Assembly: GCA_965229645.1 (NCBI GenBank)
Contig: OZ245893.1
Location: 744,001 to 808,000 of the forward strand
Direction: 5' to 3'
DNA from: CAXQZM01 sp965229645
GTDB taxonomy: Bacteria > Pseudomonadota > Alphaproteobacteria > UBA7985
DNA: 64,000 bases
The position numbers and the translations under genes are program-made. Position 1 is the stretch's first letter, and every line of letters starts with the position of its first letter. The notes below the pieces were generated by a model. That model made no database searches and was not told where the DNA came from. It was given only the letters and a program-made list of their open reading frames with translations. Below are positions 52,728-61,263 of the stretch, piece by piece.

Positions 52728-54077
52728 TCAAAACTCTGCGCCCGCGCGCCGTTCCTTCCACCGCAGAAAGGTATTGGCGCCCAAGTTGGCTAAGGACTTG
52801 GGGGGCAAGCGGCGCAGGTCTGTTTGCTCGACCTGCAGGGCGGCGAGGTCGTCGCTGAGACGGCCTGCGACCCGATCCGCCGCCGCTAGACCTAGCAAGG
52901 TGCCCTTGGTGACGCCGATGCCCAGCTGACAGCAGGCGGAAACGAGGCCTGGTTCCAACTCGGCGAAGCCTTGCCGATTGTTCCAGGAAAGGCAGAGACG
53001 CCCGCCCCAGCGGTGCGCCATCTTGACCTCGGGCAGCATGGGAAACCGCGCCCGAAACGAGCGATCGTGGGCGGCATAGACCGACCGCAAGGCAGCGCCT
53101 GAACTGACCATCGACTGGCGCAGCCGAAAGGTGTTGCGCACCACCAGGCGATCACCGTTGATCCCCGTGATCCGACGCAAGGTCGAGCCCATGGGGTCGG
53201 CGGGGGTACAGCCCCATTTGGGGTGGCCGCCCAAGCGCGCCTGTTCTGCCGCGCTCAAGGGTCGCGTCATGGAAGCGTAAGTGAAGATGTGCATGAGGCG
53301 GCCCGTGAAGTAGCCAAACTTTTCCGCCATGCCGTTGACGGCCAGGATCACGTAGCCCGCGCTGACCGCGCCTTGGTCGGTTTCCGCCCGCCATGCTGCG
53401 CCTTGGCGCTGCAAGGCTCGCACGGGCGAGCGTTCGTGGAGCTGCGCCGTCGTCGCGACCGCCTTGCCCAATTCGCGGATGTAGAGCGCGGGCTGCAGCA
53501 TGACCGCCCCTGGGGTATAGAGGCCCTCCAGATAAAAATCCGTGCCCGTTAGCGCGCGCATGGCCTCGGCGTCCAGGCGTTCGCTCGCCTCGCCCAAACG
53601 GGTCAAGTGCGCCGCGTAGGCGGCGTTGTGCGCCGCGCCCGTGGGCGTTGCTGCGGCGTTGATTTTGCCGCTCGGGTCAAAGGCCTCGCCGAGGTATCCA
53701 AACTCCGCCGCAGTTTCGTAGGCAAAGGCGATAGCTTGGCGGTTGAGCTTGATTTGGGCCTGGTCGGCCGCCACCTTGCCGCCGTAGTCGCTGGAGCTAA
53801 GGTCGTGGGGCAGATCGACCATGAAGCCCGAGTTGCGCCCAGCGGGTCCCTCGGCCAAGACGCGCGCTTCTAAGACCCGCACCTTAAGGTGCGGCGCTTG
53901 CACGGCCAAGCGCCGCGCCGCCGTCAGGCCCGCGAAGCCCGCGCCGATGATCAGGACATCGCAGGTCGCTTCGCCCGCCAGTTGCGGGTAGGACGGCCCT
54001 GGCGGCAGGATGGCGTTCCAAGCGGCAGGGCCTGGGTCGCCTGCGATGAACTCGATGGGGCGGGCGCTCGCGGTCAC
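52728..54077 (-). CDS. FAD-dependent amine oxidase (DAO family, PuuB-like)
   Basis: 449 residues. CDVLIIGAGFAGLTAARRLA binds the FAD ADP moiety; VRVLEARVLAEGPAGRNSGF is the second FAD contact typical of gamma-glutamylputrescine oxidase-type enzymes; the C-terminal MAHRWGGRLCLSWNN and GIGVTKGTLLGLAAADRV close the FAD domain. The start is GTG at 54077, four bases after the aldehyde dehydrogenase stop. An oxidase releasing an aldehyde from an amine would hand its product to that dehydrogenase. PuuB-like polyamine oxidation is the leading idea, but no gamma-glutamylputrescine synthetase is present here. Confidence 0.85.
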   Translation of the reverse strand: MTASARPIEFIAGDPGPAAWNAILPPGPSYPQLAGEATCDVLIIGAGFAGLTAARRLAVQAPHLKVRVLEARVLAEGPAGRNSGFMVDLPHDLSSSDYGGKVAADQAQIKLNRQAIAFAYETAAEFGYLGEAFDPSGKINAAATPTGAAHNAAYAAHLTRLGEASERLDAEAMRALTGTDFYLEGLYTPGAVMLQPALYIRELGKAVATTAQLHERSPVRALQRQGAAWRAETDQGAVSAGYVILAVNGMAEKFGYFTGRLMHIFTYASMTRPLSAAEQARLGGHPKWGCTPADPMGSTLRRITGINGDRLVVRNTFRLRQSMVSSGAALRSVYAAHDRSFRARFPMLPEVKMAHRWGGRLCLSWNNRQGFAELEPGLVSACCQLGIGVTKGTLLGLAAADRVAGRLSDDLAALQVEQTDLRRLPPKSLANLGANTFLRWKERRAGAEF

Positions 54078-54081
54078 CGCG

Positions 54082-55581
54082 CTAGGCCACCTCGTCCCCC
54101 GTGCGGTCGCTCAGGTCAACCCAAATGGTCTTGGTTTCGCAATACTGGTCGTGGGCCTGCAGGGACTTGTCCCGTCCCCAGAACCCTGATTGTTTATAGC
54201 CGCCGAAGGGCGTTGTGATGTCCCCTTCGCCGTAGCAATTCACCGTCACTGTCCCCGCCCGCACCGCGCGCGCGGCGCGCAGGGCGGTCTTGATGTTGGC
54301 CGAGAATACCGAGGCGGCCAGGCCATAGTCGGTCTGGTTGGCGATCTGGAGCGCTTCGTCGGTGGACTGAACCTCAATAACCGCCAGGACCGGCCCAAAC
54401 ACTTCGGCCTGGGCCAGCGGATCGTCGGCCTTGACCCCGTCGATCAGGGTCGGGGTGATAAAGCATCCATCGCGTTCTTCGCCGCACAGGCGCGTGCCCG
54501 TGGCCGAGCTAATCGCTGCGGTGACCTTGGCGAAATGGTCGGCGTCGATCAGGGCACCCAGGGCATTGGCGGGGTCGAGGGGGTCGCCCGTGCGCCAGTC
54601 GCGTAAGCGCGCCGCGACGCGATCCAACAGGTCTTGCTTGCGCGCGCGGTGGACGATCAGGCGGGACGCCGCCGAACAGTTTTCGCCCATGTTCCAAAAG
54701 GCCGCGTTCACCACGTGCTCGGCCACCAGATCCAATTGCTCGGCGTCTTCCAAAACCAGCAGCGGGTTTTTGCCGCCGCATTCCAGGGCGATGTTCTTTA
54801 AGTTGGAGTCGGCGGCGTACCTTAGGAACCGACGGCCCGTTTCGGTCGAACCCGTGAAGCCGATCATGTCGATGCCTGGATGCAAGCCCATGGGCTGCCC
54901 GACGCTGGGACCATCGCCGACCAGAACATTCAAGACGCCTAGGGGAACCCCTGCCTCCATAGCCAACTCGGCGACGCGCAGGGCCGTTAGGCTGGTTTGT
55001 TCGGCAGGCTTGACGATCAGGGAATTGCCCGCCGCCAGCGCTGGCCCCAGCTTCCAGGCCAGCATGAGCAAAGGGAAATTCCAGGGCAGCACGAGGCCTA
55101 CGACCCCGACGGGCTCGCGGACGATGAACGATAAGGCCTCATCCCCCACGGGCGCGGTTTGATCGTAGATCTTGTCGATGGCTTCGGCGTGCCACTTGAT
55201 CGTCGTGATGGCCTCGGGGATGTCGATGCGTTCGCAGTCGGCGATGGGCTTGCCCGAATCGAGGCTTTCCATCACGGCCAGTTCGCGGCGGTTGCGCTGC
55301 ATGAGCTTGGCCAGTTTGATCAGGGTTTCCTTGCGCTCGGCAGGCGCGCGCAGCGCCCAGCGCCCGTCGTCAAAGGCCTCGCGCGCCTTCTGCACGGCAA
55401 AATCAACGTCGCGGGCGTCGGCCGCCGACAAGTGGGTAAGTACCTGCCCCGTCGCGGGATTGAGGGTCGGCAGATCGCCGCCCGCGCCTTTGCGGAAGCT
55501 GCCGTCGATAAAGGAACAGCGCGGCAGGGTAAGACCGCCGGCCAGCGCGCCGTATTCTTCGCGTGTTAAGAGATCGGTCAT
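54082..55581 (-). CDS. NAD(P)-dependent aldehyde dehydrogenase (PuuC/betaine-aldehyde type)
   Basis: 499 residues, standard for the superfamily. PWNFPLLMLAWKLGPALAAGN is the nucleotide-binding block, IGFTGSTETGRRF the turn, IALECGGKNPLLV carries the general-base Glu, and NMGENCSAASRLIVH the catalytic Cys. It oxidises an amino-aldehyde to the acid in the cytoplasm. It overlaps the upstream DapA-like gene by ATGA and precedes the amine oxidase by four bases. Closest in style to gamma-glutamyl-gamma-aminobutyraldehyde and betaine-aldehyde enzymes. Confidence 0.9.
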   Translation of the reverse strand: MTDLLTREEYGALAGGLTLPRCSFIDGSFRKGAGGDLPTLNPATGQVLTHLSAADARDVDFAVQKAREAFDDGRWALRAPAERKETLIKLAKLMQRNRRELAVMESLDSGKPIADCERIDIPEAITTIKWHAEAIDKIYDQTAPVGDEALSFIVREPVGVVGLVLPWNFPLLMLAWKLGPALAAGNSLIVKPAEQTSLTALRVAELAMEAGVPLGVLNVLVGDGPSVGQPMGLHPGIDMIGFTGSTETGRRFLRYAADSNLKNIALECGGKNPLLVLEDAEQLDLVAEHVVNAAFWNMGENCSAASRLIVHRARKQDLLDRVAARLRDWRTGDPLDPANALGALIDADHFAKVTAAISSATGTRLCGEERDGCFITPTLIDGVKADDPLAQAEVFGPVLAVIEVQSTDEALQIANQTDYGLAASVFSANIKTALRAARAVRAGTVTVNCYGEGDITTPFGGYKQSGFWGRDKSLQAHDQYCETKTIWVDLSDRTGDEVA

Positions 55582-56501
55582 GCGCCGCCCCCTCCTCTCT
55601 GTTCTGCTGAAATCGTGGCGACGGCCCGATCCATGACTTCAAGGGTCATGGCCAGTTCGCGTTTTTCGTCTTTGTTAAGCGGGCGCAAGGGATAGCGCGG
55701 CGGTCCGACGGGAAGCCCGCGCAGGGTCAGCCCGTACTTGATACACTGCACGAACTTGCCGCCCTGCTCCAAGACCCGCATCAGCGGCATCATAGCGGAC
55801 ATGAGGCGCCGCCCGCGGTCAAAATCGCCCTCAACGACGCAGGCCTGGTAGAGCGCCAGGTGCGCCTCGGGAGCAAAATTGGAACCCGCGCAGACCCAGG
55901 AGCGCGCGCCCCAGGCGAAGAATTCCAGCGCCTGATCGTCCATGCCGCACGACAGTTGGATGTGGTGGTAGTCGCGCGCCAGCAGGTGCACGCGGTTGAT
56001 GTCGCCGCTCGATTCCTTGATGGCGCAAAAATTGGGGCTGCGCCCGACCCGATCCAAGTAGGTTTGGTCCATCTCGGCGGCCATGCGGCCTGGATAGTTG
56101 TAGAGCATGATCGGCAAGTTGGCGGCCCGATCGATGGCGAGGGCGTGCAGCGCGTTTTCGCGGCCCGTCGGCACGCCGTAGGGCGGCGTTGCAATCAAAA
56201 TCGCGTCGGCACCGATCGCCTTGGCCCGTTCGGCGTAGAGGATCGATTCCTCGGTGCGCATGGCCCCCGTGCCGACGATCAGCGGCAGGCGGCCCTTGAT
56301 CAGGTCCTTGGCTAGGGCCATGAGCGCCAGGCGTTCTTCGGGGGTTTGCACATAGTACTCGCCCGTCGTGCCCGCGACGATCAGGCCCTGGACGCCGCGC
56401 TCAATCAGATGGTCGATGACGACCGCGAACCGATCCTGGTCGATGGAAAAATCCTCCCCGTAGGGGGTCACAACGGGGGTATAGATGCCCTCAAACTTCA
56501 T
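55578..56501 (-). CDS. Dihydrodipicolinate synthase-family lyase/aldolase
   Basis: 307 residues with the DapA fold. IVAGTTGEYYVQTPEER is the substrate carboxylate loop, IMLYNYPGRMAAEM holds the catalytic Tyr, and FCAIKESSGDINRVHLL the Schiff-base Lys. Because it lies between a methyltransferase and an aldehyde dehydrogenase rather than with lysine genes, it is unlikely to be DapA itself. A catabolic aldolase or dehydratase acting on a keto-acid or hydroxyproline-type intermediate is more likely. It overlaps the next gene by ATGA. The true substrate is not determinable. Confidence 0.85.
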   Translation of the reverse strand: MKFEGIYTPVVTPYGEDFSIDQDRFAVVIDHLIERGVQGLIVAGTTGEYYVQTPEERLALMALAKDLIKGRLPLIVGTGAMRTEESILYAERAKAIGADAILIATPPYGVPTGRENALHALAIDRAANLPIMLYNYPGRMAAEMDQTYLDRVGRSPNFCAIKESSGDINRVHLLARDYHHIQLSCGMDDQALEFFAWGARSWVCAGSNFAPEAHLALYQACVVEGDFDRGRRLMSAMMPLMRVLEQGGKFVQCIKYGLTLRGLPVGPPRYPLRPLNKDEKRELAMTLEVMDRAVATISAEQRGGGGA

Positions 56502-56513
56502 TGGATCCTCTCC

Positions 56514-58061
56514 CTAATAGGTTTGGTTCAACCAGTCACCAGCAGGAATTTCCCGCTCCCGCCGCGCGATGTAGTCGCGCAAGGCCTCGTCCGTGGCTGG
56601 GTCGAGCTTTGGTTCCTCATAGTCTTGCAACAGTTTTTTGGCGCGGGCAAGGGCGCGGTCTTTGGTCGTCAACTCCCCTTCGGCGATCCATTGTTCGATG
56701 GAATTGTTGTCGAACAGGTCGGGCATGAAGAAGGCTTGCTGGAACTTCTCCATCGTATGGGGATGGCCCAGGTAGTGCCCGCCAGGGCCGACATCGGCGA
56801 CGGCCTTGAGCGCCTCGTCAAAATCGGACCAATCAATGCCCTGGGCCATGCGATAGCCCATGGCGCACTGTTCGGCATCGACGATAAATTTGGCCATGGA
56901 ACAGTGCATCCCCGCCTCGTTCCACCCCGCCGAATGCCAAACGTAGTTGGCGCCAGCCATGAGGACGGCCATGAGCGTCGTCGCGCTCTCGTAGCCTGCC
57001 TGGGCATCAAAAACTTTCGCCCCGCCCAAGGTGTTGGAGGTGCGCCAGGGGACGTCGTAGAACCGCGCCATTTGCCCGATCATGAAGTTCATGAGGCTGA
57101 TCTCGGGCGTCCCTGCCATGGGCGCGCCCGATTTCATATTCACCGTCGAGAGATAGTGCCCATAGATGGCGGGCGCGCCCTTGCGGATCACTTGGGTATA
57201 GGCGAGCGCGCTCAAGGCCTCGGCGTTCAGTTGCGCCACCGCGGGGGCCACGCCCGCCGGGGTATTGGCGCCGCCGAGCACGAAGGGTGAGCAGAGGACG
57301 GGCTGGTTGCGCTTGCAGAACGCGCGCATGGCCCCGAGCATGGTCTCGTCCCAGACCAGCGGGCTGTTGCCGTTGCAGTTGCCCGTGCAGACAGGGTGGG
57401 TTTCCAAATAGGCCTCCCCGAACAAGACCGCGCACATGGCCATGACATCTTCGGCATTTTTGGGCGAGGTGGTCATGCCCATGAAGGTCTTGTCGGAATA
57501 CTTCATGGAGGAATAGGTGATGCGCAGGTGCCGTTGGCTGATCGGGTGGTCGCCCGGTTCGACGATATGGTGGGCGCTGGAATGGAGCGCGGGCAGCATG
57601 TGGCTCAATTTGTGAAAATTCGCCAAGTCGTCCAAGGTCGGTTCGCGCCGCCGATCCTCCAAATCGCGCAAGTAGGGCGCGCCGGTCATGGGGACAAACA
57701 TGGCCCGATCACCGCCGAACGGCAGGTTCTTGGCGGGATTGCGTGCATGGTAAGTAAAGCTCGAGGGAATGGTGGCGATCAACTCGCGTACCAATCCGCG
57801 GTCCAGATAGACCAACTCCCCCACCACCTTGGCCCCTGCCTGGCGCCAATCGGCCAGGGCGATGGGATCGCGGAATTGGACGCCGACGTTTTCCAAGATG
57901 TCCATGCTGGCCGCATCGAGGCGGGCGATCTGCTCGGCGTCCATGGGTTCGGTCAGGGGCAAGCGCCGTTTGAGCGCGGGCAGCATGGCCGTGTCCGTAA
58001 CCTGGCGCGCGGCCTTGCGTGCCCCACGCCCGCGTCGTTCTGTTCCCACCGCCTCAACCAT
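56514..58061 (-). CDS. Trimethylamine methyltransferase (MttB)-family protein, without pyrrolysine
   Basis: 515 residues of the MttB superfamily: MSMKYSDKTFMGMTTSPKN-type core, VCTGNCNGNSPLVWDETML, GHYLSTVNMKSGAPMAGTPE, DVGPGGHYLGHPHTM. The frame runs through with no amber codon, so it belongs to the non-pyrrolysine group that includes glycine-betaine and other quaternary-amine demethylases. These pass a methyl group to a corrinoid protein. No corrinoid protein or corrinoid reactivase is encoded next to it. It is the first gene of a four-gene run with the DapA-like, dehydrogenase and oxidase genes. The first 25 residues are poorly conserved, so the start could be internal. Confidence 0.88.
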   Translation of the reverse strand: MVEAVGTERRGRGARKAARQVTDTAMLPALKRRLPLTEPMDAEQIARLDAASMDILENVGVQFRDPIALADWRQAGAKVVGELVYLDRGLVRELIATIPSSFTYHARNPAKNLPFGGDRAMFVPMTGAPYLRDLEDRRREPTLDDLANFHKLSHMLPALHSSAHHIVEPGDHPISQRHLRITYSSMKYSDKTFMGMTTSPKNAEDVMAMCAVLFGEAYLETHPVCTGNCNGNSPLVWDETMLGAMRAFCKRNQPVLCSPFVLGGANTPAGVAPAVAQLNAEALSALAYTQVIRKGAPAIYGHYLSTVNMKSGAPMAGTPEISLMNFMIGQMARFYDVPWRTSNTLGGAKVFDAQAGYESATTLMAVLMAGANYVWHSAGWNEAGMHCSMAKFIVDAEQCAMGYRMAQGIDWSDFDEALKAVADVGPGGHYLGHPHTMEKFQQAFFMPDLFDNNSIEQWIAEGELTTKDRALARAKKLLQDYEEPKLDPATDEALRDYIARREREIPAGDWLNQTY

Positions 58062-58219
58062 GGTGTTGCCTTCAAATATGTTTATTCGCGCCCGTTCTTG
58101 GGCTTGTTTCTATGAGCCTTTCATAGGGCAAATCAAGGCGCATGGTTAGCGAATTCGCGTCAGTTGAATCATGAAGTGCCGTCGCTCAAAAGTCGATAAA
58201 TTGGCAGCAAAAACCTGGA

Positions 58220-58351
58220 AACAGGGAATTTTGCCAGATTTCGTACAAATCGGGGGATTTTGCGGGGGATTCGGGGGTTTTCACGGGCCCGAAACCCTTA
58301 TTCTAGGCGGACTTTTGGCAAGTTTCCTGTTATTCGGAAAAAATCCCTGTT
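58220..58351. promoter_or_regulatory. Alternative pairing arms in the leader before the MttB operon
   Basis: Arm 1 AACAGGGAATTTTGCCA (58220-58236) can pair imperfectly with arm 2 TGGCAAGTTTCCTGTT (58316-58331) or with arm 3 GGAAAAAATCCCTGTT (58336-58351). The two pairings exclude each other. The 321-base gap 58062-58382 has no gene. A switch-like leader or a decayed repeat would both explain it. Confidence 0.35.
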
Positions 58352-58382
58352 AACTCGGTTTTGCCGCCTGTTTTGGGGCCGT

Positions 58383-59231
58383 TCATTTGGATAAATCCCT
58401 ATAGAACTCGGGCCGTCGGTCGCGAAACAGACCCCAGGCCGCGCGGTCTTGACGGATCGTTTCGAGGTCAAATGTTGCCTGGGTCACCCCTGGTGCCTCG
58501 TCGCATTGGGCGACAATCGCGCCCTTGTGGTCGGCGATGAAGCTGTGCCCGTAAAAGGTCAGGTCCGCGCCGACCGTTTCGCGCCCGACCCGATTGGCCG
58601 CCGCGACGATGGACATGTTGGCCGCGGCGTGCCCCTGCATGGTGCGTTGCCAATGCGCCCGCGAGTGCAGCTGCGGGGCCGCAGGTTCTGACCCGATGGC
58701 GGTGGGATAGAGCAAGATGTCCGCGCCTTGGAGGGCCATGGCGCGCGCGGCCTCGGGAAACCATTGGTCCCAGCAGACGCCGACCCCGATGCGTCCCTTT
58801 GCGGTCTGCCAAGTGCGGAACCCCGTGTTGCCAGGGGTGAAGTAGAATTTTTCCTGATAGCCTGGGCCGTCGGGAATATGGGTCTTGCGATAGAGCCCCA
58901 GGACGGTGCCATCGGCGTCGATCATGGCAAGCGAATTGAAGAACTGCCGCGGCGTGCGCTCAAAAAAACTGATCGGCAGCACCACGCCAAGGTCCTTGGC
59001 GAGTTGGGCGAACCGCGCGATCAGCGGATGGCCCTCAAAGGGTTTGGCCAAAGCAAAGTGGTCGGGGTTCTGTTCGCTGCAAAAATACGGCGTCTCGAAC
59101 AGTTCCTGCAGCAAGACCAGGTCGGCGCCTTCCGACGCCGCCACGCGAACCAGCGCCTCGGCCTTCGCAAGATTGTTCTCCAGGTTCCAAGAACAGGCCA
59201 TTTGGGTGACCGCCACCGTCACGTGCGTCAT
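58383..59231 (-). CDS. aguB: N-carbamoylputrescine amidase (nitrilase superfamily)
   Basis: 282 residues from the ATG at 59231 overlapping the luxR stop (ATGA); the longer frame upstream is a shadow. The catalytic triad is visible: Glu in LLQELFETPYF, Lys in YRKTHIPDGPGYQEKFYF, and Cys in GVGVCWDQWFPEAAR. AguB hydrolyses N-carbamoylputrescine to putrescine in the agmatine route. The block IPDGPGYQEKFYF is characteristic of this amidase group. Adjacent polyamine transporter genes support the assignment. No agmatine deiminase is visible in the window. Confidence 0.9.
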   Translation of the reverse strand: MTHVTVAVTQMACSWNLENNLAKAEALVRVAASEGADLVLLQELFETPYFCSEQNPDHFALAKPFEGHPLIARFAQLAKDLGVVLPISFFERTPRQFFNSLAMIDADGTVLGLYRKTHIPDGPGYQEKFYFTPGNTGFRTWQTAKGRIGVGVCWDQWFPEAARAMALQGADILLYPTAIGSEPAAPQLHSRAHWQRTMQGHAAANMSIVAAANRVGRETVGADLTFYGHSFIADHKGAIVAQCDEAPGVTQATFDLETIRQDRAAWGLFRDRRPEFYRDLSK

Positions 59232-60007
59232 GGCGCGTCCCTGATGTCTGCGAGGATGCCAAAGAGCTCCTGCTGCGAACCGATGTCCAGTTTGCGGTAA
59301 AGCGAGCGGCGATGGACCTTGACCGTGTGCATGGAAATCCCGAGGTTCAAGCCGATGGAGCGGCTGGAATGGCCCTGGACGATGTGCGCCGCGACCTCGG
59401 CCTCCCGCGCTGTTACGGGTTTGGACATGGCTTGGCAACGATCCTGAAAGCGCTGCTCAAGCGGGGTGGAATGGGCCTTGATGTGCCTCGTTGGTTGGTC
59501 CAACATGTCGAACAGTTTGGGAACCAGGACCGTCGATAGCTGCGTAAAGGATTTAAGGTCGCGCGCGCTAAAGCGGCGCTGCCCGCGCCCGCGGCCTAGG
59601 GACAGGTGCAAGACCGCGCGCTGGTTCAGGGGACTTAGCAAGCCCATATCATCGACCATGAAAGTAGCGCTGAAATAGGAATCGTAGTAGCGGCTGCTTT
59701 CAAACCGATCAGGCGCGATGTCGCGCAGCAAGAAACACTGGCTGCGGTCGATTTTCCAGGAGTGGAGGTAGAACGGGTCCAGCAAAAAGCCAAAATCGAC
59801 GTAGGACTTATCGAAGGTTTGGCGCAGGTCGGGATCGGGGATCCATCGGAACAGAATTTCTGGTTTCATGTCCTGTTCAAAGCGCATGAGCAAGACCGAC
59901 TGGGCCTGGAAACGATCGCGCAAGTACGGGACCACCAAGGCCTGAAAGTCGGTCAGATGCCGCGCCGCGACCAACTTGCCGAAGAAGTCGTACTCAGTTG
60001 TGTTCAT
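59228..60007 (-). CDS. LuxR-family transcriptional regulator
   Basis: 259 residues. The C-terminal HTH (VTAREAEVAAHIVQGHSSRSIGLNLGISMHTVKVHRRSLYRKLDI) is classic LuxR/GerE; the N-terminal 180 residues do not match a phosphoacceptor receiver and look like a ligand-sensing domain. It is divergent from potA and co-transcribed with aguB, so it probably controls polyamine uptake and use. An 18-bp perfect dyad sits in the shared promoter region at 60063-60080. The ligand, perhaps a polyamine or acyl compound, is unknown. Confidence 0.87.
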   Translation of the reverse strand: MNTTEYDFFGKLVAARHLTDFQALVVPYLRDRFQAQSVLLMRFEQDMKPEILFRWIPDPDLRQTFDKSYVDFGFLLDPFYLHSWKIDRSQCFLLRDIAPDRFESSRYYDSYFSATFMVDDMGLLSPLNQRAVLHLSLGRGRGQRRFSARDLKSFTQLSTVLVPKLFDMLDQPTRHIKAHSTPLEQRFQDRCQAMSKPVTAREAEVAAHIVQGHSSRSIGLNLGISMHTVKVHRRSLYRKLDIGSQQELFGILADIRDAP

Positions 60008-60062
60008 TGACCGACGCCCACATGATCTTCCCCCATCGCAGTGCCAGATTTTTGATCTGGCT

Positions 60063-60080
60063 ATACCCCTTTAGGGGTAT
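60063..60080. promoter_or_regulatory. Palindromic operator candidate between luxR and pot genes
   Basis: ATACCCCT-TT-AGGGGTAT is an exact 8-base inverted repeat with a two-base centre, 56 bases from the luxR start and 48 bases from the leader ATG on the other side. LuxR-type dimers bind sites of this size and symmetry. No second copy was noticed in the window. Confidence 0.6.
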
Positions 60081-60127
60081 TGGTTTTTTAATTGAACCCT
60101 CTAAGCCCTGAGCGAGGAGCGAAACCT

Positions 60128-60178
60128 ATGGAGCAGAGCCAAGACGCCTTGGGCGTTTCTGAACATCGAGTCCCATGA
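60128..60178 (+). CDS. Leader peptide coupled to potA
   Basis: A 16-codon frame, MEQSQDALGVSEHRVP, with GAGGAG eight bases before its ATG. Its TGA overlaps the potA ATG (ATGA). The potA start itself has no good ribosome-binding sequence, so potA is probably translated by ribosomes finishing this leader. That would allow control at the level of leader translation. Too short for family recognition; it is proposed from signal strength and overlap only. Confidence 0.5.
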   Translation: MEQSQDALGVSEHRVP

Positions 60179-61263
60179 CGTCAGGTCAGGCAACCGAGCC
60201 TGCCGCGAGGTCGAACGCCACTGCGGCGGTCGGAATCGAGGACCTGCAAAAGGTCTATCCTGGCCCGCCGCCCGTCGAGGCGCTGGTGCGGGCCAACCTA
60301 GAGATCCAGGACAACGAATTTTTTACCCTGCTCGGCCCCTCGGGCTGCGGCAAAACGACGCTGCTGCGCCTGATCGCGGGGTTTGAGACGCCCACCCGCG
60401 GCGCGCTGACTTTGTTCGGGGAGCCGATTGTGCATCTGCCGCCCGAGGCGCGGCCCGTGAATACGGTGTTCCAGCATTACGCCCTGTTCCCGCACATGAG
60501 CGTGCTGGAAAACATCGCCTTTGGCCTGCGCCGCCTCGGGCGCACGCGCGCGCACGCCGACAAGACGGCCCAAGACATGCTCGACCTAGTGCAACTGCAG
60601 GATTTTGGCGCGCGCAAGCCCGGCCAGCTGTCGGGCGGTCAGCAGCAACGCGTCGCCCTGGCGCGGGCGCTGGCCCCGCACCCCAAGGTGCTGCTGCTCG
60701 ACGAGCCCCTATCGGCCCTCGACCTCAAATTGCGGCAGTCCATGCGCTCAGAACTAAAGCGCCTGCAGCAAGAAACCGGCATCACCTTCGTGTTCGTGAC
60801 CCACGATCAGGACGAGGCCCTGGCCATGTCCGACCGCATCGCCGTCATGTCGGCGGGGGAAATCCAACAAGTCGGCGACCCGAGCCGCGTCTATGAGCAT
60901 CCCGAAAATCGCTTCGTCGCCGAGTTTATCGGGGACGCTAATTTTATAGAGGCTGAGGCCCTGGGCGGGACCGCCTATGCCCTGGCAGGCGGCGCGAAGC
61001 TCGAAGGACCCGAGCAAGCCCCTGGTCCCGTCACGCTGTTTTTCCGCCCCGAGAAGGCCAGCTTTGCCGACCAAGGGTTGGCGGGCGAAGTGCGCGAGAT
61101 TCTCTACATGGGCGGCAGCACCGACTATAGCGTGGCCTTGCAAGCGGGCGAGCGCGTGCGCGTGCGCACCGAAAATCGCGCCGACGGCGCGGCGCGCGCG
61201 CAGATCGGCGACCAGGTACAGGTCCGCATCGCGCCTGCGGCGGTTCGGGTGCTGGCGCGATGA
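60175..61263 (+). CDS. potA: Spermidine/putrescine ABC transporter, ATP-binding protein
   Basis: 362 residues. Walker A LLGPSGCGKTTLLRLIAG, Q-loop VFQHYALFPHM, signature QLSGGQQQRVALARAL, Walker B VLLLDEPLSALD, H-loop FVTHDQDEALAMSD, and a C-terminal TOBE domain from about 275. It energises polyamine uptake with PotB, PotC and PotD encoded downstream. The potB start overlaps its stop by ATGA. The first 20 residues precede the conserved VGIEDLQKVYPG and may be non-essential. It is expressed divergently from luxR-aguB. Confidence 0.94.
   Translation: MTSGQATEPAARSNATAAVGIEDLQKVYPGPPPVEALVRANLEIQDNEFFTLLGPSGCGKTTLLRLIAGFETPTRGALTLFGEPIVHLPPEARPVNTVFQHYALFPHMSVLENIAFGLRRLGRTRAHADKTAQDMLDLVQLQDFGARKPGQLSGGQQQRVALARALAPHPKVLLLDEPLSALDLKLRQSMRSELKRLQQETGITFVFVTHDQDEALAMSDRIAVMSAGEIQQVGDPSRVYEHPENRFVAEFIGDANFIEAEALGGTAYALAGGAKLEGPEQAPGPVTLFFRPEKASFADQGLAGEVREILYMGGSTDYSVALQAGERVRVRTENRADGAARAQIGDQVQVRIAPAAVRVLAR

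Noticed and set aside
52533..52793. Repeated reading frame SHGRNASRFASDGAFAYTPR in several places
   Set aside because: It recurs because the 195-bp element recurs; copies differ by frameshifts and none has a start signal, so no protein is claimed.
56514..58061. Pyrrolysine-containing trimethylamine methyltransferase
   Set aside because: The frame contains no in-frame TAG, and no pyrrolysine genes are present, so the non-Pyl MttB group is the right call.
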